DNA of 64,000 bases. It comes from Ecytonucleospora hepatopenaei. Its lineage: Eukaryota; Microsporidia; Enterocytozoonidae. A program made the translations under genes and the position numbers. Shown here piece after piece: positions 9,898 to 18,828 of this stretch. Below the pieces are notes generated by a model. The model was not told the DNA's origin, searched no databases, and was given only the letters and a program-made list of their open reading frames with translations. The stretch is from positions 310,001 to 374,000 of the forward strand of contig JAPMUG010000001.1 in the NCBI GenBank assembly GCA_026692725.1. The letters are read 5' to 3'. Positions within the stretch are counted from its first letter, which is position 1, and each line of letters starts with the position of its first letter.

Positions 9898-10419
9898 TTA
9901 ATTAAGAATTGTTTCACTTGTCTTTTTAGATTTACCAGCTGATTTGGTTTTAGATTCTGATTTATTAAGATGTGAACTAGAAAGTTTTTGAGTGTCAACA
10001 ATTACTTTTTCATTTTCTAACAATTTTTCATACTTTTTCATAAAAGCCAAATCAGAAAGTTTCGATTTTTCCTTTGCTGTAAAAATTCTATCTTTGGTAT
10101 TCTCTTCATTTATTCTGTTTTTTAAGTCTAAGATTTTTGGCAGAATTTCAATGATATTTTCTACTTTGCTTCTATCGTACATTTTTGGTACATCCATTCT
10201 TCTTTCAAAAGTATTGATTGAATGTTCAACAACTTCTTTTCCTCTCATAACTCTACTTGCTTTTGTCCATTTTAATTTACGAGGGTTTAATCTCAATTTA
10301 AATAACTTAAAACATTTTGATCTACAAAATCTAAAGCTTTTGTAATCTCCTCTCACATATTTTGTACCCTTTCCAGGATAAACGTTTGCTGAGCAAAACC
10401 AACACTTTTCAATTCTCAT
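9898..10419 (-). CDS. RLP24: Ribosome biogenesis protein RLP24 (L24e family)
   Basis: RLP24 binds nuclear pre-60S particles, holds the place later taken by ribosomal protein eL24, and recruits the AAA ATPase Drg1 in the cytoplasm. The N-terminus has the L24e zinc finger, with CWFC at residues 6-9 and a C-x3-C pair in FRFCRSKC. It is followed by the highly conserved LNPRKLKWTKASR block. The TFERRMDVPKMYDR segment fits RLP24 and not eL24 itself. The 173-residue length fits a slightly shortened family member. The frame extends upstream to a GTG at 10482, but ATG 10419 directly follows ATCCCTAC on the coding strand. Confidence 0.92.
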   Translation of the reverse strand: MRIEKCWFCSANVYPGKGTKYVRGDYKSFRFCRSKCFKLFKLRLNPRKLKWTKASRVMRGKEVVEHSINTFERRMDVPKMYDRSKVENIIEILPKILDLKNRINEENTKDRIFTAKEKSKLSDLAFMKKYEKLLENEKVIVDTQKLSSSHLNKSESKTKSAGKSKKTSETILN

Positions 10420-10456
10420 GTAGGGATAAAAAAATAAAATTTTACACTCCATAAAA
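10420..10456. promoter_or_regulatory. 37-bp shared divergent promoter of RLP24 and LSG1
   Basis: The whole space between two divergent start codons of large-subunit assembly factors is 37 bases. The RLP24 side carries TATCCCTAC; the LSG1 side has ACACTCCATAAAA before its ATG. Confidence 0.55.
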
Positions 10457-11473
10457 ATGAAAAAATCACAAAAAGAAAACACTAAATTTGCTAGTTTTTT
10501 ATACTCTGATAGATTTGGTGTTAAAAGATGTGCAAAAAAGAAAGTTTGTAGAAATAGTATACTTGAATATCATGGGTTAAGTAATTTAAAAGAAAAATTA
10601 GAAATAGAAAATAAAAAAATTTCAAATACTAAAAACGGAACTTCTACAAATTGTTGCATTGAAAAATATGCCGACCTTTTAAACAGTCTTAATTATTCGT
10701 TAAGCATTCCACCTAGGGTGTCTTCAACTACTATTGAAAAAGAAGAATACGGTGTCGTGGAAATGGCAGCATTTAATTTTTGGAAATATTTAAATAAAGA
10801 TAGAGTTTTTGAAAGAAACATTGAAATATGGAGACAATTTTGGCTAGTATGTGAAAAATCTGACACAATTTGTCAAATTGTAGATTCAAGAAGGATAAAA
10901 TATTATTACAATAAGGACATTCATATACTTTATCCAAACAAAAAACATGTTTTGTTTGTTAATAAATGTGATTTAAGTAGCATAAAAGCAGATAATCCAG
11001 CTAACATTTTATCATATTATTATTCAACCAAAGAAGGTGAATTTGATTTTACTTTAAAGGGTAAAATAGGTTTTGTAGGATATCCAAATGTCGGCAAAAG
11101 TTCTACAATTAATTTAATAATGAAAAGCAAAAAAGTAAAAGTTTCAAACACCCCTGGAAAAACAAAATATTTGCAAACAATAAAAGGACCAGATTTTGAG
11201 ATATATGACTGTCCCGGACTTGTTTTTCCAAAACATGAAAAGGTTGATTTAATTCTCATGGGTGTAATAAATGTAGATCATTGTGTAGATTTGGGAAAAT
11301 ACACAGAACAAATTTTAGATTTTATTGGTATTGAAAATATACGTAAATACTACAATATTAATGAAATGTACAATCAAAATACTGTTTTAGAATATTTATC
11401 AAGGATTTATAAGATAAATCATACAAAATGCATACAAAAAATAGTTAAAGATTTTTTTTCCAATAAATTTTAA
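10457..11473 (+). CDS. LSG1: Circularly permuted GTPase LSG1
   Basis: LSG1 is the cytoplasmic GTPase that helps release the export adaptor Nmd3 from pre-60S subunits. The G motifs are in permuted order: NKCDL (G4) at about 175, then GYPNVGKSST (G1) at about 208, then TPGKTK (G2), then DCPGL (G3). This is diagnostic of the YlqF/Lsg1 group. The EIWRQFWLVCEKSD block upstream of G4 is specific to Lsg1. At 338 residues it is much shorter than the yeast protein, having lost the linker insertions. It pairs divergently with RLP24, which acts in the same cytoplasmic maturation step. Confidence 0.94.
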   Translation: MKKSQKENTKFASFLYSDRFGVKRCAKKKVCRNSILEYHGLSNLKEKLEIENKKISNTKNGTSTNCCIEKYADLLNSLNYSLSIPPRVSSTTIEKEEYGVVEMAAFNFWKYLNKDRVFERNIEIWRQFWLVCEKSDTICQIVDSRRIKYYYNKDIHILYPNKKHVLFVNKCDLSSIKADNPANILSYYYSTKEGEFDFTLKGKIGFVGYPNVGKSSTINLIMKSKKVKVSNTPGKTKYLQTIKGPDFEIYDCPGLVFPKHEKVDLILMGVINVDHCVDLGKYTEQILDFIGIENIRKYYNINEMYNQNTVLEYLSRIYKINHTKCIQKIVKDFFSNKF

Positions 11474-11494
11474 ATAAAATTTTATCCCATAAAA

Positions 11495-12136
11495 ATGTCT
11501 TTTGATGAAACATTAGTAAAGCATTCATTTGTAGAAACTTCTGTATTTGAAGTGATTTTTCCTAAAATTAGATTTAATTACATAAAAAGCATTCAAAATT
11601 TTATTGAAAAAGTTCTTAAAGAGAAAAAAATAGGGTTTGAAGTTAACTTTGATACATGTACAATGAAAGTTTTTACAACTTCAGCTACAAGAGATCCATA
11701 TATTATTATAAAAGCAAATGAATTGATTCAATTACTAAGCAAAGGCATGTCTTTTGAAGAATGTGTGGATGTTTTGAATGATGGTGTTTTTAGTGAAATA
11801 ATTCATACAAATGTTCTTACAAAAAATTATGATGCTTTTGAAAATAGAAAAAATAGACTTAAAAACCCAAAAGTTTTAAAAGCATTGGAGATTTTAACAA
11901 AAACAAAGGTTTTTGTAGGACAAAAAACATGTTGTGTTGTTGGAGATCATGATGGAATAGATGTTGTTAGAAGTTTGATAATAAAGTGTTTTAAAAATAA
12001 TTTGCATCCTGCCTATGAAATTAAATCACTTTTAATAAAAAACAATTTGAGAAACAAAGGAGTTGAAGGAGATTGGGATCGTTTTTTGCCTAAAATAAAA
12101 AAAGGTAAAGATTTAAGTCAAAAAATAAAAAAATAA
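11495..12136 (+). CDS. KRR1: KRR1-like small-subunit processome factor (KH domains)
   Basis: KRR1 is a KH-domain protein of the nucleolar small-subunit processome, needed for early 18S-type rRNA processing. Diagnostic blocks are TSATRDPYIIIKANELIQLL, the ALEILTKTKVFV strand-helix and HPAYEIKSLLIK, followed by WDRFLP near residue 195. The protein is 213 residues against about 300 in fungi, because the basic C-terminal tail is mostly missing. Start: ATG after TATCCCATAAAA, 21 bases after the LSG1 stop. It is the third ribosome-assembly gene in a row. Confidence 0.9.
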   Translation: MSFDETLVKHSFVETSVFEVIFPKIRFNYIKSIQNFIEKVLKEKKIGFEVNFDTCTMKVFTTSATRDPYIIIKANELIQLLSKGMSFEECVDVLNDGVFSEIIHTNVLTKNYDAFENRKNRLKNPKVLKALEILTKTKVFVGQKTCCVVGDHDGIDVVRSLIIKCFKNNLHPAYEIKSLLIKNNLRNKGVEGDWDRFLPKIKKGKDLSQKIKK

Positions 12137-12179
12137 ATTTGTCCATTTTTTTAGATTGTATAATTTTTACCCTCTAAAC

Positions 12180-12920
12180 ATGTCAGATGAAAATAACATT
12201 ATTGGTTTAAAAATTGACAAGGGAGAAGTTTTAGTTGTTATGAGCGACGATCCAAATAATTTTAAAATTGCATCTACCAACTTGATTTCTAAAGTTGAAG
12301 AAATTTTATGCAAGCTATCAAACAGAGAAACATGGCCACAAAAATCAAAAAAAGAAAATATTATTTTTGAAATTGAAAAAAATATTGGATCGGGAGTTTT
12401 TAGAGATTATTATGATAAAGATGGAGATAAAACATTTCATTTTGAAGCAAAGGTTACAGAAAAACCTGAGATTGATGAAGACAAAGCATTTGGCCTTTCT
12501 GAATCGAATAAAGTTGATAATTCTCCTATTATTAAAGAAAGTCCCGTTGAAGAAGAAGCAATTAACCATTGGGGAGCTTCAACTGAAGAAACTACAAACG
12601 ATAAAACTCTAAACAAATTTACTCCACCTTATGTTTTTGAAAAGAGAACAAAAATTAACAATAAAACAGACGAAATATCAAATTTACGAGATGATATTAT
12701 AAGAATGTTGTTACGCAATTCATTTTTACCAAAACAAACATTTCAAGTTTCTAAAACAAAAAAGGTGGATAAAGAATTTATGGTAAAGCATATTTCAAAC
12801 AAGAAATCGTTTAAACAGGAAGGATTCGATGGGAATTTCTGTATAAATATTTTTAAATTTAGTGTAAAAAAGAGCGTAAAAAATGTAAAAGAAAGTTTAT
12901 TTTACCTTAATACGGCATAA
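12180..12920 (+). CDS. Hypothetical acidic protein (246 aa)
   Basis: The start follows TACCCTCTAAAC; an upstream TTG at 12156 is ignored. The protein is hydrophilic. It has an acidic low-complexity middle (about residues 85-150) and a basic C-terminal third ending near FCINIFKFSVKK, with no transmembrane segment. I do not recognise it. It may be a chromatin or RNA-associated factor, but nothing in the sequence proves this. Confidence 0.7.
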   Translation: MSDENNIIGLKIDKGEVLVVMSDDPNNFKIASTNLISKVEEILCKLSNRETWPQKSKKENIIFEIEKNIGSGVFRDYYDKDGDKTFHFEAKVTEKPEIDEDKAFGLSESNKVDNSPIIKESPVEEEAINHWGASTEETTNDKTLNKFTPPYVFEKRTKINNKTDEISNLRDDIIRMLLRNSFLPKQTFQVSKTKKVDKEFMVKHISNKKSFKQEGFDGNFCINIFKFSVKKSVKNVKESLFYLNTA

Positions 12921-13038
12921 TATTGATATAGATAATTATGAATATCTTTTTGTCTTGTGTTTATTTAAATATATTATGTTTTACAAGTTATAAATTTAAA
13001 AAAATAAATAATTTATAAATTTATTTGAAAATATTTGC

Positions 13039-14349
13039 TTACATTAAATAAAATCCTGCTGTCATTTCAATTGCTTTGTATAATTTTTCCATTAATTTTT
13101 CTCCAGTGGAATATTCAGGAATCAAAAGAGTGTTAAAGCATGTTTGTGCGCTAGGCAAGCGTTCTGTATCGCATCCGTTCTTCATAATAGTAAATTTTAA
13201 AGATGAGGCCCCTCCAATTGGTAGTCTATCATTGCCGGTTATAAACTTAAGTAGCTTTAAATGAAATTCTTTATCCATACTCTCTACTATTTGCCAAAAA
13301 GCAACAACAACAGGAGAACTTTCCGTATACCCCTGATACACACAATACTCTTTAATAATCATAAAGTTAACAATATTTGTTCCCATAATTATTTTTTCAA
13401 GCTCTTGATGGTTCATGCCATCTATGCTTTCACTAGAAATAACACTAAAAAACCCATCCAGAACTTCATTAAATTCATTTGAAATAGCCTTGTTTATGTA
13501 AAAATCAGACAGTAAATGCTTAAATCTGTTATAATTTTTTCTTGTAACATAACATGAACCGCCATTTTTAAGCAACGGATAAGTGCATGCATTTCCATTC
13601 CTTTCAATTGAAACTTCAAATGTCAATTCCAACTCTTCAAACTGTTCGTTCGTAAAGTCATTCATGCTTTCTAATGAATTGTATATTTCTTTCTCAAGCA
13701 ATTTTAAATCACTATATTCAAATATGTCTCCATAAAACTTTTTAAATAAAAGTGGACTTAGTGGTATGCTCAAAACAACATTATTATAAAGTGCTATTCC
13801 CAATATTATGCCTAGTAACTTTAATTTTTGTTGATCTGCATCTGGTTTAAGCCATAAATAGTTGTTTTTAACTGTAAAAATTGAACTGTCTTCTGAAATT
13901 TTATGCGAAAGTAACTGAAAAAATTCCTTGATGATTCCTCCTGAGTCAACGCCCTCCTCTTCTAAAAATGAAATTTTTAATTGCTTTCTAAAATCACAGT
14001 TTTCTGCCTTTGATAAAAATTCTAAAGTGTCTTCATAAATAAATTCTCTTCTTACCTTAAGTACCAAATACGGATCAGTTAATCCCTCAAAAAGTGCTCT
14101 AAAAAACGATTCTTGTAGACTTGTCCGTTGTTTATCACAATTTTCAAGCTTTAAAAGCTCTGCTTTTTTATGTACAGGCATTGTAAACTTATAAACAATT
14201 GGTGTTTCTTTTTTGCTCTTCATTTTTCTAAACTCCTCCTTGATATCAATACTGTTATAAAAATTATATAAATAAAACACATCATAATGAAGAGTGCTTG
14301 ACTCTAAATTTATCATATGCATTACTCTTAAAATTTCAAAAAGATACAA
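13039..14349 (-). CDS. HECT-type E3 ubiquitin ligase, catalytic part of a frameshifted gene
   Basis: HECT ligases accept ubiquitin on a cysteine and pass it to a substrate lysine. The frame covers a complete HECT domain. It has the EEEGVDSGGIIKEFFQLL start and the LGIALYNNVVL helix. It also has the RLPIGGASSL block and the catalytic site AQTCFNTLLIPEY, with the Cys codon at 13138-13140. The C-terminus lies about 40 residues later and includes the usual bulky residue near the end. This frame has no good ATG upstream of the domain: it opens at a TTG and continues the reading of 14336-15144 after a +1 shift at an A8 run. The real protein would start at 15144. Confidence 0.9.
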   Translation of the reverse strand: MYLFEILRVMHMINLESSTLHYDVFYLYNFYNSIDIKEEFRKMKSKKETPIVYKFTMPVHKKAELLKLENCDKQRTSLQESFFRALFEGLTDPYLVLKVRREFIYEDTLEFLSKAENCDFRKQLKISFLEEEGVDSGGIIKEFFQLLSHKISEDSSIFTVKNNYLWLKPDADQQKLKLLGIILGIALYNNVVLSIPLSPLLFKKFYGDIFEYSDLKLLEKEIYNSLESMNDFTNEQFEELELTFEVSIERNGNACTYPLLKNGGSCYVTRKNYNRFKHLLSDFYINKAISNEFNEVLDGFFSVISSESIDGMNHQELEKIIMGTNIVNFMIIKEYCVYQGYTESSPVVVAFWQIVESMDKEFHLKLLKFITGNDRLPIGGASSLKFTIMKNGCDTERLPSAQTCFNTLLIPEYSTGEKLMEKLYKAIEMTAGFYLM

Positions 14350-14741
14350 AATTTTTTTTACTGTTCAAATAAGTGCATAAGTCACACTCATCCAATACTT
14401 TCGTTATGTTTTTAACACTTGAAATCAAATCAATCGCTGTAAAACTCAAATGAAACAAACACAATCCACATTTACAATTTTGAGAATCCTGAAGACCATG
14501 ACCAGTAACTTCATCAGTTATTTTTTTGATATATATAATTGTACACTGAGTATAAAATGGCATATTCTATTTCAACAATGCCTTCTCTTTCACAAACAAC
14601 ATTAAAAATTCTTAAAATTACCAGTCCAAACAAAAAATTTGGAGATTTCTGAAATTTATGCAACATTAACTGTAATACACCCACTAGAATATAAGAATCG
14701 GTGTCTTCAAGTGGAAGGTATAAAACACGGCAAAAACTCAT
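14336..14741 (-). pseudogene. Middle part of HECT ligase gene, in two shifted frames
   Basis: Two short open frames (14741 to 14514 and 14563 to 14336) overlap their neighbours by 14-50 bases. They read as one continuous helical protein segment if one base is skipped at each junction. The junctions lie at an A7 run near 14530 and an A8 run near 14350 (coding-strand bases). The segment includes a CKCGLC cysteine cluster. It has no start signal of its own and sits between the N-terminal piece and the HECT domain, all on one strand. Confidence 0.6.
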
Positions 14742-15144
14742 GATTCAACTCATCTTCTCGTGTCAAAAGTCTAGTGTTTATTTCCAGTTCGGCGTTGTTT
14801 TCAGAATTTATTTTTAAAGGTTTCTGACCTTTCATCCCAAATTGAATTGGGGAAAATTTTTTATAAATAAATTCTTGTGCACAAAAGTTTGACATGTATA
14901 AGTACAATTCAAGATACATGTTTTTGTTTTTTATTTCAATTTTATTTTTATTTTCTAATATAGTTTGTACATTTTTACATGAAAAAAGCTTTCCATATTG
15001 ATTTAATATTTTTTGAACCTGAATTTTAATATTCTCAGGCGCACTTCGGCAAAATGATTTTATACAATACATTTCCATACAAGGACCATTTTTAGCCACT
15101 TGGTCATAAACATCATTCTCCTTTTCATCCTCAAACATTATCAT
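14707..15144 (-). CDS. N-terminal part of HECT ligase gene
   Basis: The frame starts at an ATG right after TACCCCTGAT, so it carries a normal gene start. It encodes about 145 residues, acidic at first and then predicted helical. The stop is reached just after a T5 and a T4 run, where the next frame (+1) takes over. I read it as the amino-terminal part of the HECT ligase gene rather than as a separate gene, because the downstream pieces lack starts of their own. Confidence 0.6.
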   Translation of the reverse strand: MIMFEDEKENDVYDQVAKNGPCMEMYCIKSFCRSAPENIKIQVQKILNQYGKLFSCKNVQTILENKNKIEIKNKNMYLELYLYMSNFCAQEFIYKKFSPIQFGMKGQKPLKINSENNAELEINTRLLTREDELNHEFLPCFIPST

Positions 15145-15477
15145 ATCAGGGGTATTTGTTTAGAATTTTATTGATAAAGGAAGTTAATAAAGGAACACAA
15201 ATAACAAATAAAATTTGAAAGAACTCAAAAGAATTTGAATTTTAATATTAGTGATTATAATGTTTGTTTTAATTAATTATTAAAACATTAACAAAATATT
15301 TTACTGAAGGGTAAATAATATAACATTTTTTTATTTTAAAACACACCTTTATTGTTTATACGTATTAACCAATTATTTAATAATTAAAATAATAAAACAT
15401 GTATTATATACATAAATTATAATAATTTATTGCGTATTTTTGTAAAATTTTAAACATTTGTTTATATACCCTTAAGA
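15145..15477. promoter_or_regulatory. Divergent intergenic region between HECT ligase and RPT1
   Basis: These 333 AT-rich bases have CCC blocks at both ends: TACCCCTGAT on the minus strand before 15144, and TATACCCTTAAGA on the plus strand before 15478. Nothing else is recognisable inside. Confidence 0.45.
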
Positions 15478-16719
15478 ATGTCAAACAAAAATATTGCTGA
15501 AGAAAATGAATTGATAAAAATTTCACAGCTAAACCGTAATCATTACACGGATACAATTTTACAGCTTGAAAATGAAATAAACAAACTTCAAGACAACATT
15601 AATTTGAAACTAGGCACCAAAGAAGTTGAAACAGGATTGGCTCCTCCATATTTATGGAATTTAACAAAGGATAAACTTTCGATTACAAATTCTCCTCCTC
15701 TTCAAGTTGCTAAGGTTGTAAAAACACTGTCAGTAAATTCTGGAGAATACACATATATGATTTCTATCAAGCAGATGGCAAAATTTGTAGTTGGCAAAAG
15801 TAGATATCTTGAACATGCAGAAGTATATGACGGTATGCGAGTGGGTGTTGATCGATTGAAGTATGCACTTACACTACCCCTGCCTAGAAAAATTGATGCT
15901 TCTGTGACATTAATGCAGGTTGAAGATAAGCCTGAAGTGACTTACGATGATATTGGTGGATGTAAAGAAGAAATTGAAAAAGTCAAAGAAGTTGTTGAAG
16001 ATCCCATGCTAAACCCAGAAAAATTTATAAACCTCGGAATCGACCCTCCAAAAGGAATTTTATTGTACGGTCCACCAGGTACCGGAAAAACCTTATTGGC
16101 ACGAGCAGTAGCCAATCGTACAAATGCGTGTTTTATTAGAGTGATAGGCTCAGAATTAATCCAGAAATATGTAGGAGAAGGTGCGAGAATGGTCAGGGAA
16201 ATATTTAAACTGGCAAGGAGTAAAAAGGCGTGCATAATATTTTTTGACGAAGTGGATTCATTTGGATCAACTCGTTTTGGTGATTCGGATAACAATGAGG
16301 TGCAGAGAACAATGCTTGAATTAATAAATCAATTGGATGGGTTTGATTCCCGTGGTAACGTAAAAGTTATTATGGCAACAAACAGACCGGACATCCTTGA
16401 CCCGGCACTTTTACGACCAGGAAGATTAGATAGAAAAATTGAATTTAAAGTGCCTGATTTAGAAGGAAGAACTAAAATACTGAAAATAAATTCAAAATCA
16501 ATGAGCGTGGCCAAAGAAATACGATATGAATTGATTGCACGCATGTGTAATGGGGCAACAGGTGCTGAATTAAGAGCTGTTGCAATTGAAGCAGGAATGT
16601 TTGCCATTCGCGAAAGAAGAAAAATTGCAACGGAGGCTGATTTTATAAAAGCAGTTGATAAAGTTATCAAGCAAGGAAGTAGATTTTCATCTACACCAAA
16701 ATATTTGACTTATAATTAA
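15478..16719 (+). CDS. RPT1: 26S proteasome regulatory ATPase RPT1
   Basis: RPT1 is one of six AAA ATPases in the 19S base ring that unfold ubiquitinated proteins into the 20S core. Among the RPT paralogues the closest match is RPT1, from the TGLAPPYLW block near residue 52 and the [17 protein letters not shown] block near 120. Walker A GPPGTGKT is at about 198-205, Walker B IIFFDEVD at about 253-260, and the arginine-finger block RPGRLDRK at about 315. The protein ends in TYN, like other RPT1 proteins. After Walker B it has DSFGST where most RPT1 proteins have DAIGGA. Start: ATG after ATACCCTTAAGA. Confidence 0.96.
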   Translation: MSNKNIAEENELIKISQLNRNHYTDTILQLENEINKLQDNINLKLGTKEVETGLAPPYLWNLTKDKLSITNSPPLQVAKVVKTLSVNSGEYTYMISIKQMAKFVVGKSRYLEHAEVYDGMRVGVDRLKYALTLPLPRKIDASVTLMQVEDKPEVTYDDIGGCKEEIEKVKEVVEDPMLNPEKFINLGIDPPKGILLYGPPGTGKTLLARAVANRTNACFIRVIGSELIQKYVGEGARMVREIFKLARSKKACIIFFDEVDSFGSTRFGDSDNNEVQRTMLELINQLDGFDSRGNVKVIMATNRPDILDPALLRPGRLDRKIEFKVPDLEGRTKILKINSKSMSVAKEIRYELIARMCNGATGAELRAVAIEAGMFAIRERRKIATEADFIKAVDKVIKQGSRFSSTPKYLTYN

Positions 16720-16831
16720 TAAATATGTTGTAGTCTTATATGAATGTTGATTTGTATATGTTTTTGTAATAAATATCTATCTTTTTAAATAAAAAAGAAC
16801 TATATAAATTTTAAGTTTTTTGCCCATTTTT

Positions 16832-17062
16832 ATGAAAAAGAACAGTCACGTTAAATGTGTTTTGGACAACATTTATAAAGAAATAGACAAGATTGTTATA
16901 GAAAGCAAAAGTGCCAGAGAGCAAAATAATTTTAAGAAAAAACAGTTACAATTTTTAAAAGGATCTGTTTCAAAACCAAAGTTACCCTTTAAAAGAATCT
17001 TGTTAAAATTAGAAAGGAAGAAAAATAGAAAAATAAAAAATAACCTTTCAAAGAAAATATAA
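16832..17062 (+). CDS. Small lysine-rich protein (76 aa)
   Basis: The ATG follows TTTGCCCATTTTT, so the start is likely genuine; a TTG at 16820 is ignored. The protein is strongly basic, with a KLERKKNRKIKNN-type C-terminus, and probably binds nucleic acid or the ribosome. I do not recognise it. The next gene begins 9 bases after its stop. Confidence 0.6.
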   Translation: MKKNSHVKCVLDNIYKEIDKIVIESKSAREQNNFKKKQLQFLKGSVSKPKLPFKRILLKLERKKNRKIKNNLSKKI

Positions 17063-17071
17063 AACATACTT

Positions 17072-17554
17072 ATGTATTCAAAAGAATATATTGAGGAATT
17101 AGTTAAAGATTTGAAAAGAAACAAATCTATAATTGAAGACAAAAATATGTGCATAAAATCATTAAATAAAATAAATTTTGAAATGAAATGCAAATTATCA
17201 GATGAAAAACTCAAAGTGGAAAGTAGACAAAAAGAAATTGAATATTTGACTCAAAAAAACAAAATTTTGGAAACAAAAATCAAGAATTTAACAAATAAAA
17301 ATAAACATAAAATTAATAGCAAATATAACCATGTTTTAAGCAAAAAAGATAAATATGATGAGAAAAGAGAAGAAAATGATATCGTTGAAAAAATGTCTCT
17401 CAAAACGTATGTAAAAAAATTACATGATTTTTTATTTAAAATATCATCATGTATTAACTTGGATAAAGACATTATAAATGAACTTATTATGTTGGAAAAA
17501 ATAAATACGGAAGAATTGTGTGATGCAATAACTTTGAAAAATGATGAAATTTAA
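17072..17554 (+). CDS. Coiled-coil hypothetical protein (160 aa)
   Basis: Residues 5-95 show clear heptads of a parallel coiled coil, rich in Lys, Glu, Ile and Leu. A short helical C-terminal module follows, with KTYVKKLHDFLFKI at about 110-123. There is no signal peptide or membrane segment. It starts 9 bases after the stop of the preceding small gene, and no CCC block precedes it. The arrangement (coiled coil plus small C-terminal domain) resembles kinetochore or spindle-pole subunits, but I cannot assign a family. Confidence 0.6.
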   Translation: MYSKEYIEELVKDLKRNKSIIEDKNMCIKSLNKINFEMKCKLSDEKLKVESRQKEIEYLTQKNKILETKIKNLTNKNKHKINSKYNHVLSKKDKYDEKREENDIVEKMSLKTYVKKLHDFLFKISSCINLDKDIINELIMLEKINTEELCDAITLKNDEI

Positions 17555-17587
17555 ATTAATTTTTAAGTATACAATTTATTATTAAGA

Positions 17588-18082
17588 TTATTTGAGTGAA
17601 ACATGTAAATTTTCCTCTAAAGCTCCTTCTTCACTTTCTATGATAGAGTGTTCTGCTGCATTCCATTTTACAATTTTTAATTTTTCTTTGTTCCCACTTG
17701 GATTTTCGATTGCTTCAGCCGTATAGCCTTCTGCATCACCATCATATTCACCTAATATCATCTTCATCGTTCCTTGTTGTAGTATTTGTGATTTATCAAC
17801 ATTTAATATTTCAAGGCGTGAATTTAAACTATCTTTAAGTAAGCAACTCATAAAAACATTTAAGTTGTTGCTACGGCACAAGAAAAGTCCATTCTTAGAT
17901 TTAAATTTCTTATCCCCAAATTCAAATTGGCAATTTGTTTTGATTTCAGCAGGATCTTCTATTTGCATAAAAACTGCTTTTGATTTTGTTAGACATAGTT
18001 TTTTAGATGGTTCACTTGCCACTTGAATTGTATAATAAAAAGAACACAAAACTGCAGATATTTTGGTTATAAGAAAATTCAT
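17588..18082 (-). CDS. Secreted beta-trefoil-like family protein A
   Basis: The first 20 residues are hydrophobic with a plausible signal-peptidase site (QVASE). Residues 25-90 contain two cysteine pairs in the pattern C-L-x...C-x-F and F-L-C-x(9)-MSC, like the other secreted proteins between 17.6 and 24.2 kb. The ricin-type second repeat is eroded, with no KCL...QxF. The C-terminal 50 residues are acidic and low in complexity. The coding strand has TATATAAATTTG about 25 bases before the ATG and no CCC block. Function unknown; secretion is inferred from the N-terminus. Confidence 0.7.
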   Translation of the reverse strand: MNFLITKISAVLCSFYYTIQVASEPSKKLCLTKSKAVFMQIEDPAEIKTNCQFEFGDKKFKSKNGLFLCRSNNLNVFMSCLLKDSLNSRLEILNVDKSQILQQGTMKMILGEYDGDAEGYTAEAIENPSGNKEKLKIVKWNAAEHSIIESEEGALEENLHVSLK

Positions 18083-18153
18083 GGATAAAACAATACGCCA
18101 AATTTATATATGTTTTAAAAAAATGTTTCAAATTTTTAAAAGAAAAATTTTAT

Positions 18154-18741
18154 TTATGCTGCAGAAGCTGCCTTTTCAAGTTGTGCGTTTTCTCCTCCAT
18201 TTCCTTCTTTTGCATCTTTTTTAACATATCCGTTGCTTAAATGAGGGCTGTCCTTTGAAGATTGTAATCCTGAGATTTTTGGTGATTCTTCTTTTACAAT
18301 TACATCGAGATAGTGTATTTCAAATTGTGTTTCAAAATCAGAAGTGTTGCATTCAACTATTTGAAGTTTTTTGTTTATTTCTGGTGCAAAATCGTATCCT
18401 AAACACTTTCCTGTTTTTTTATTGATTATTTGTGCCTTTTTGCTTGGCTTGTCCACTATTTGCCAGTGAATATTTTCAACCGCATATTTACATAACTCTA
18501 AGGTTTTTTCTGTTTCTAAATTTGTGCAGAAATACATTTTGCCTGCCCATATCATGCTGTTTTTTTCTTTTGAGAAGTTAGACAAAAGTTCCTGGATTTT
18601 TATTGTTTTTTCATCAGCAAAAAATAAACTTGCATTATCAGAAACTAATTTAAGTTGATTGTTGTGTATGTTACGTAATTCAAAAGGTCGAGATGCATTT
18701 TGTGCCGTGACCAATCCCAATAAGGTTTGTAAAATGTACAT
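18154..18741 (-). CDS. Secreted beta-trefoil-like family protein B (ricin-B-like)
   Basis: A short signal peptide (LLGLVTAQNA) is followed by a beta-rich region of about 130 residues. Its second repeat has the ricin-B form TGKCLGYDFAP, then VECN, then TQFEIH. An earlier FCTNLETEKTLELC pair forms the first repeat. The C-terminal 45 residues are polar and low in complexity, ending in AASAA. A TATA-like AATATAAAATAG precedes the gene and there is no CCC block. It is tandem with its two neighbours on the same strand, so local duplication is likely although the sequences are now very different. Confidence 0.72.
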   Translation of the reverse strand: MYILQTLLGLVTAQNASRPFELRNIHNNQLKLVSDNASLFFADEKTIKIQELLSNFSKEKNSMIWAGKMYFCTNLETEKTLELCKYAVENIHWQIVDKPSKKAQIINKKTGKCLGYDFAPEINKKLQIVECNTSDFETQFEIHYLDVIVKEESPKISGLQSSKDSPHLSNGYVKKDAKEGNGGENAQLEKAASAA

Positions 18742-18828
18742 ATTGTTTTCAAAACATAAACTATTTTATATTATTTGAAACAAAGTTTTGAATTGTTTAC
18801 ATTAAGAAATTAATTAAAATTTTTAATT

